Positions 7,424-11,040 of a DNA stretch of 11,040 bases are shown piece by piece; positions within the stretch are counted from its first letter, which is position 1; each line of letters opens with the position of its first letter. A program made the translations under genes and the position numbers. Source of the stretch: Deltaproteobacteria bacterium RIFOXYA12_FULL_61_11 (lineage in GTDB: Bacteria > Bdellovibrionota_F > JAHFAK01 > YA12-FULL-61-11); assembly GCA_001799195.1 (NCBI GenBank), contig MGSU01000117.1, positions 1-11,040 of the forward strand. The letters are read 5' to 3'. The notes below the pieces were generated by a model. That model worked only from the letters and a program-made list of their open reading frames with translations. It was not told where the DNA came from and did no database searches.

Positions 7424-7480
7424 ATTCCAGGTATGGGGCCCATAGAATAATGAATAATTCGATTTGTAATAACGAAAACA

Positions 7481-7735
7481 ATGAAAAAGATGAATGCAAA
7501 CAGAAATAAAAATGAGGGGTCACCTATTGCATTCTGTGTGACTTCCCATGCAATTACTTTTATCATGTGCGCAATTTTTTCGTCAATGCAACTATGGTTA
7601 TTTGTAGGTCTTATCGAAATTTATAATTTAACCCAGAGTAGTTATTCAATAATAATTATTTTGCTTATATTCATTTTATCGGGATGTATGTATATTAAAT
7701 TATTACCAATCATTAAAAATACATTAAGAAAGTGA
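7481..7735 (+). CDS. Small two-helix membrane protein, hypothetical
   Basis: An 84-residue ORF that I do not recognise. It has a basic, Asn-rich N-terminus and then two hydrophobic stretches, about residues 24-47 (ITFIMCAIFSSMQLWLFVGL) and 54-76 (SIIIILLIFILSGCMYIKLL). It ends in the basic tail IKNTLRK. This pattern fits a small inner-membrane protein with both ends in the cytoplasm. Third codon positions are mostly A or T, like the central operon and unlike the right flank. No SD is visible before ATG 7481 or the internal ATG 7490. An overlapping minus-strand ORF (7297-7566) also has one hydrophobic segment, which weakens the case. It stands alone on the plus strand beside the transposase fragment and may be a decayed passenger of the acquired block. 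Confidence 0.4.
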   Translation: MKKMNANRNKNEGSPIAFCVTSHAITFIMCAIFSSMQLWLFVGLIEIYNLTQSSYSIIIILLIFILSGCMYIKLLPIIKNTLRK

Positions 7736-7903
7736 AAAAAGAGAAGATCACAACTCCATGCCGGAATGGCCTGGGTTGGGGGTGGACCCAAATAACTCAT
7801 CGGAGCCTCTTTCAAACCTTGTAAAATCGTCATAAAAAGTTAAAATAACAATATAGTTAAATCAATTATGACAAGGTGATCGGCGATGACTGTGTTTCGC
7901 GAT

Positions 7904-7918
7904 AACGTACCGTACGTT
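7904..7918. repeat. 15-bp palindrome upstream of transposase fragment
   Basis: AACGTAC-C-GTACGTT is a perfect inverted repeat with 7-bp arms. Short TTTCGC direct repeats lie on either side (7895-7900 and 7917-7922). It is about 80 bp upstream of the transposase-like start and lies where composition turns GC-rich, so it may belong to the terminal region of the insertion sequence. No matching right-end copy is seen in the window. Confidence 0.5.
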
Positions 7919-7996
7919 TCGCACAATTGAGGAGCCCGTCTCCGACTGGTACACAGTACGTTGGCACCAACAGTAGACCAAGAGGGAGGACGGGCC

Positions 7997-8077
7997 ATGG
8001 AGGAGGATAGCGCAGTCGTGACGATCAATGAAGCAAAAATTCGGGAGCATCTGGGAAAGTTAGTGCGGGGATCGGTA
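7997..8077 (+). pseudogene. Truncated N-terminus of an IS256-family-type transposase
   Basis: ATG 7997 is preceded by a strong SD, GGGAGG (7984-7989, 7 nt spacing). It begins a protein whose first 27 residues, including VVTINEAKIREHLGKLVRGS, resemble the start of mutator/IS256-type transposases, where this helix leads into an EETLN-like motif. Here the match stops at codon 27. The downstream sequence has no transposase features (no DDE core), so only the 5' end survives. The reading frame continues by chance to a TGA at 8258-8260, which overlaps the ATG of the next gene by one base. The family call rests on motif memory over a short stretch and could be wrong. The good SD and abrupt loss of similarity favour a deletion or recombination scar. 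Confidence 0.45.
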
Positions 8078-8246
8078 GTGAAAGAGCCCGGTGGTGGAAA
8101 TCTCTTCGATGGGATCTGGCGAGGGCCGGGTCTTGGTAACATGCCCCGGCTATTCTCCACGGCTTCCTTCCCGATAGGTCTTGCATTCCTCCTTTCCCGA
8201 GGGCTATGGTTGCCGTTGTGCTCGGTTCGGCCGAGAAAGGGTGTCT

Positions 8247-8251
8247 GGAGG
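8247..8251 (+). promoter_or_regulatory. Ribosome binding site fixing YqgE start at 8260
   Basis: GGAGG with 8 nt to ATG 8260. It favours this start over the upstream in-frame ATG at 8206, which would add 18 residues not typical of the family. Confidence 0.7.
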
Positions 8252-8259
8252 AAACGCTG

Positions 8260-8850
8260 ATGCTCGAAAATGCCTTCCAAAGCCTGCGCGGCCACCTGAT
8301 CATCGCCATGCCCTCGCTCGAGGACGAGAACTTCCAGCGCACCGTCGTGCTGCTCGCGGAGCACACTCCCGAAGGCGCCTTCGGGGTGATCGTCAATCGG
8401 CCGCTCCACCTCAAGCTCAAGGACCTCTTCCAAAACCAACACCAGGGGTTCGCCATCACGGACGTGGTCTGGTTCGGTGGGCCGGTCGAGCCCCAACGCG
8501 GCCTCTTCCTCCATAATATCCCCTTGGTTCCGATGAGGAACCCCATCACGCTCGAGAACGACCTCTACATCTGCGGCAACCTCGATTCTGTCGAGTATAT
8601 TGCCAACCTGCGGGGAAAGGGGCTCGACCAGGACCAGCACTTCCGCTTCTTCCTCGGGTACTCCGGCTGGGCACCGGGGCAGCTCGAACACGAGTTGCGC
8701 CAGTCCAGTTGGTTGCATTGCAAGGCCACCCGGTCCCTGATTCTCGAAACCACCCCCGAAGACCTCTGGGAGACCGCCATTCGCTCCCTTGGCGTTGCCC
8801 CGGAATCGCTGGTCGACGATCAAGGTTCCGGCGGCCGCGTCCTGCATTGA
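8260..8850 (+). CDS. YqgE/AlgH family protein (UPF0301, DUF179)
   Basis: A 196-residue protein of the widespread YqgE/AlgH family, normally about 185-190 residues, so it is full length. The N-terminus SLRGHLIIAMPSLEDENFQR followed by TVVLLAEHTPEGAFGVIVNR is the family signature. Later motifs are VWFGGPVEPQRGLFLHN and FFLGYSGWAPGQLEHELRQ. The biochemical role of the family is unsettled; AlgH was named from alginate regulation in Pseudomonas. There is no signal peptide, so it is probably cytoplasmic. ATG 8260 has GGAGG 8 nt upstream and overlaps the stop of the reading frame begun by the transposase fragment (TGATG), so transcription or translation could enter from there. A weak TTGCAT (8181) and CTATGG (8204) pair is the only promoter-like sequence nearby. 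The next gene starts 11 bp downstream. Confidence 0.93.
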   Translation: MLENAFQSLRGHLIIAMPSLEDENFQRTVVLLAEHTPEGAFGVIVNRPLHLKLKDLFQNQHQGFAITDVVWFGGPVEPQRGLFLHNIPLVPMRNPITLENDLYICGNLDSVEYIANLRGKGLDQDQHFRFFLGYSGWAPGQLEHELRQSSWLHCKATRSLILETTPEDLWETAIRSLGVAPESLVDDQGSGGRVLH

Positions 8851-8861
8851 GGTGCCCAGTG

Positions 8862-9377
8862 GTGCGCTCCGCCGTTCCCCTCCTGCTGCTCGGGTTCCTA
8901 CTCGTGCCCGGGACCGGGAACACTGCTCTGCTCCTCTCTTCCGATCAACTCGCGCTGCTCGCTCCGCTGTCCGAAGACGAGCTCGAGCCGCGGTCCTATC
9001 CCGAGGCCTCCCGATCACGCTCTCGGAGCCGGGACCGCGGGGACACGCTCGATGCTACCGCAACCCCGGACCCCATGACGGCCCTGTTGTGGGGGCTCGC
9101 CCCGCTCAACGGCGCAGGGTCCCTGTATGTTGGCAGGCCGGGGCTCGGTTACACCCTGCTCGGTATCCAGGGAGGGGGCCTCCTGCTCGGTCTGGGCCTG
9201 ATCGTGGCCAGCCGCAATAACGGCGATCGCGTCGGTCCCTATTCGGACATCGTCACCGAGGACGACTTCATCCTGGCCCTCGGTGGCCTGAGCGTGATCG
9301 CCACGACCTTTCTCGCGACCTACCTGGTCGACGCGATCGCCACGCTCATGTGGGTATCGCAACACCGCGCCCGATGA
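8862..9377 (+). CDS. Small exported or membrane protein of unknown function
   Basis: A 171-residue protein that I do not recognise. I start it at GTG 8862, 11 bp after the YqgE stop, because GAGG lies 9 nt upstream and the protein then opens with a hydrophobic signal-like segment (VRSAVPLLLLGFLLVPGTGN). An acidic, then Arg/Ser-rich stretch follows (SRSRSRSRDRGD). Two hydrophobic segments come next: one begins PMTALLWGLAPLNGAGSLYV and runs through GYTLLGIQGGGLLLGLGLIV, the other is FILALGGLSVIATTFLATYL. The GAGSLYVGRPGLGY motif recalls the Gly-rich Gly-x-x-Tyr-x-Gly loop of small TM2-type membrane proteins; this is a weak resemblance. The short spacing makes co-transcription with YqgE likely. 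The GC-rich codon use matches its neighbours. Confidence 0.7.
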   Translation: MRSAVPLLLLGFLLVPGTGNTALLLSSDQLALLAPLSEDELEPRSYPEASRSRSRSRDRGDTLDATATPDPMTALLWGLAPLNGAGSLYVGRPGLGYTLLGIQGGGLLLGLGLIVASRNNGDRVGPYSDIVTEDDFILALGGLSVIATTFLATYLVDAIATLMWVSQHRAR

Positions 9378-9527
9378 TACGGGTTTGCTGCTGGCGACAA
9401 CTCTGCAGGAAGTGCGACCCGCACCGAGCTCGAAACACAATATTCAAGAGTAACAGTTTATTGGAAATGCCCGTTGCGAAGGTCTCCGGGTCCGGCGCTT
9501 GCACGACCAACCCATGCAAACATGACC

Positions 9528-9532
9528 GGAGG
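9528..9532 (+). promoter_or_regulatory. Ribosome binding site for GTG start at 9541
   Basis: GGAGG with 8 nt to GTG 9541. It selects a start that gives a lipoprotein signal peptide. The preceding 163-bp gap shows no clear terminator. Confidence 0.75.
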
Positions 9533-9540
9533 GTAGTTCG

Positions 9541-11040
9541 GTGAGGAAAATTTCCGCCAGGTTCGCTCTTGTTCTCCTCTGCTTCGGTGGATGCAAGGCC
9601 ATCGAGGTCACTCCGGATGAACCCGTGGCCGTGCCCTGGAAAGAGGCCGAGGCCGTCTTGGCCGAGGAACAGGAGGACGACTTCACCGGGGCCTATGCGG
9701 GGCGCGAGGCCAAGGCTCTCCTACTCTCGGTCGACCAGACCTTCTTGCCCTATGCACTGACCCATCAGAATGTCCTCGCCATGGGAGAGCTTGCGCTCGA
9801 GCAGACACTTACCATCGACGATCCCGGCGTGCCGTGCATCGAATCGCTGACCATCTCCGGCCTGCGCGTTATTGGCTTTGCCCCAGAGCACGTCACTTTC
9901 ACCTTCGCACCGAACCAGGGTAGGTTGTTGGTCACGGTTGCGCCGCCCAGTGGGCAGGACCTGCGGGTACGCGGACGTATCACCTGGCAGAACGGCTGTA
10001 CCTTGGACGACGTTGGCAAAGTCCTCGGCGACGCGGTCGATACCGCTGCGGTTGTCGACCAGGTCCTGGCCGCGGTCCTCGGCGGCGCCGCACCGTCCAT
10101 CACCGGGGTGGCCCAGGACGTACTCGGCTTGATCGACATCTTTGCCGACATTTTCGGCGTCGACCTGGCGGCTCCCTCCCTGGCCGCGCTGAACATCTTC
10201 GACCCTGCACAGTTCGGTTCGCTCGATCAGGTCTTCGGCGTATCGGAAGACAGTTTGACTCAACTCGCGGCCAGCCTCGGGAAAATGACCCTCGAGCATT
10301 TCCTCGGCCACGACCTGTTCCACCTCGACACCGATTTCGAGATCGTCCTCGAGAAGCTCCAGGTGGTCGTCCCCCTCGCACCCGGGGTGCGCCAGGAGGC
10401 CGATACCGGCTTGTTGGAGCTGACCGTACCGGCCGAGGACCTCTCGTTCTCCTTCTCCCCGGCCATCGCCAAGTTCGGCAAGCTCCCGGCTTCTGTGCTG
10501 CAGGTCATCCTCGAGCTGATCTTCCCGCAGGAACTTATCGATTCCATGGTGCAACGCTTCGAACAACCCGCCGCCGAGCTGCTCTCTGCCTATCTCCGCA
10601 AGGCTCTAGCCGATCAACTCGGTTATCTCCGCGGCGACCTCTCGGCCCATCACTTCGATACCCTCTTCGATGCCGCGGAGAGCCTCGGAGCAGGTCTGAT
10701 TCAGGGGCCTAGTATCGATCGAGCGGGTCTGACCTATCGCTTCGACTTCACCACTGCGGAAGTGCGGCAACAGAGCCTGTTCTTCACCCTCGGAGGTTTG
10801 ATCGCCTCGCAGACCATTGCCCCCTGCCTCCAGGATGAACCGCGCTTCGCGGACGTCTCGGCCCTCAATCTCCCTCTTCCCGACCTCGAACCCGGCACCT
10901 CCCAACTCGAGCTCGCCCTCTCCTCCAACGTGGTCAACCAGGCCCTCTATGCCCTGACCAGGGCAGGCCTGTTCTGTAGGACCATGGACCTCGACGCCGA
11001 GGGTTTGGTCGTACTCGGGGATCAGATGCTAGGGCTCTTG
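9541..11040 (+). CDS. Large lipoprotein, possibly lipid-binding fold (C-terminus beyond window)
   Basis: The frame is open from GTG 9541 to the right edge (500 codons), so the gene is partial. It starts with a short basic signal peptide (VRKISARFALVLLCFGGC) and a probable lipobox at Cys18 (FGGC). An acidic stretch follows (about 35-48). The body alternates beta-rich segments (LTISGLRVIGFAPEHVTFTF, LLVTVAPPSGQDLRVRGRIT) and long Leu/Ala-rich amphipathic helices (150-260, 320-380). The segment ELALSSNVVNQALYALTRAG near residues 460-480 resembles the pattern of bacterial BPI/TULIP-like lipid-binding lipoproteins. That is an inference from hydrophobic pattern only; no lipid-binding residues can be named. 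Five Cys lie beyond the signal region or at it (18, 99, 152, 429, 480), which could form disulfides outside the cytoplasm. Codon use is GC-rich. The gene probably belongs to the same transcription unit as YqgE or has its own promoter in the 163-bp gap. Confidence 0.7.
   Translation, partial: MRKISARFALVLLCFGGCKAIEVTPDEPVAVPWKEAEAVLAEEQEDDFTGAYAGREAKALLLSVDQTFLPYALTHQNVLAMGELALEQTLTIDDPGVPCIESLTISGLRVIGFAPEHVTFTFAPNQGRLLVTVAPPSGQDLRVRGRITWQNGCTLDDVGKVLGDAVDTAAVVDQVLAAVLGGAAPSITGVAQDVLGLIDIFADIFGVDLAAPSLAALNIFDPAQFGSLDQVFGVSEDSLTQLAASLGKMTLEHFLGHDLFHLDTDFEIVLEKLQVVVPLAPGVRQEADTGLLELTVPAEDLSFSFSPAIAKFGKLPASVLQVILELIFPQELIDSMVQRFEQPAAELLSAYLRKALADQLGYLRGDLSAHHFDTLFDAAESLGAGLIQGPSIDRAGLTYRFDFTTAEVRQQSLFFTLGGLIASQTIAPCLQDEPRFADVSALNLPLPDLEPGTSQLELALSSNVVNQALYALTRAGLFCRTMDLDAEGLVVLGDQMLGLL

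Larger units (their letters stand above)
7017..7480. other. Divergent non-coding region with short repeats
   Basis: About 460 bp between the minus-strand peptidase operon and a small plus-strand ORF. The flanks are AT-rich but 7135-7400 is GC-rich, as if a piece of the surrounding chromosome were trapped here. ORFs crossing it on both strands show no protein-like pattern. It contains two GTTAAC palindromes (7170-7175 and 7193-7198) inside a repeated ctgttaacc, a triple 9-bp repeat and an 11-bp tandem duplication. I see no RNA gene. Confidence 0.5.

Noticed and set aside
7756-7795. Possible terminator after the small membrane ORF (TTGGG/CCCAA stem)
   Set aside because: Only a 5-bp stem and no following T-tract.
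7840-9018. Long minus-strand ORF (392 codons)
   Set aside because: It lies opposite the well-recognised YqgE gene and crosses the transposase remnant; the long open frame reflects high GC.
9721-10566. Long minus-strand ORF (281 codons)
   Set aside because: Antisense shadow of the large lipoprotein, which has an SD, a signal peptide and an open frame of 500 codons.

Overview
The window reads as accessory DNA from a lipoprotein-rich Gram-negative bacterium, most like a GC-rich deltaproteobacterial or myxobacterial lineage. This guess rests on GC-rich flanks, GTG starts with good Shine-Dalgarno sites, at least five probable lipoproteins, collagen-like surface protein architecture and Asp/Thr-rich linkers. 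No rRNA, tRNA or marker gene fixes the taxon.

Left block (1-2474, minus strand, GC-rich). A collagen-like lipoprotein runs off the left edge; about 13 copies of a 45-bp unit encode its Gly-X-Y tract. Upstream of it, after about 300 bp of AT-rich non-coding DNA, is a helical lipoprotein of unknown function with a proline/acidic linker.

Central block (2624-7016, minus strand, visibly AT-richer). This is a two-gene operon with a 10-bp gap. The promoter-proximal gene is a lipoprotein that joins a branched-chain-amino-acid-type periplasmic binding domain to a complete legumain-like (C13) asparaginyl peptidase domain. The second gene is a lipoprotein with two propeller-like modules, the C-terminal one of DUF6528 type, on an Asn-rich tether. 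Together they suggest a ligand-gated surface protease and a possible substrate or partner. This is the most interesting part of the window.

Right junction (7017-8259). It holds a divergent non-coding stretch with short tandem repeats, a small AT-rich membrane-protein ORF, and a truncated 5' end of an IS256-type transposase gene preceded by a 15-bp palindrome. The composition change and the transposase fragment suggest that the central block was acquired horizontally.

Right block (8260-11040, plus strand, GC-rich). A YqgE/AlgH-family gene is followed 11 bp later by a small membrane protein, then after 163 bp by a large lipoprotein that runs off the right edge. That lipoprotein may have a tubular lipid-binding (BPI-like) fold, but the call is weak.
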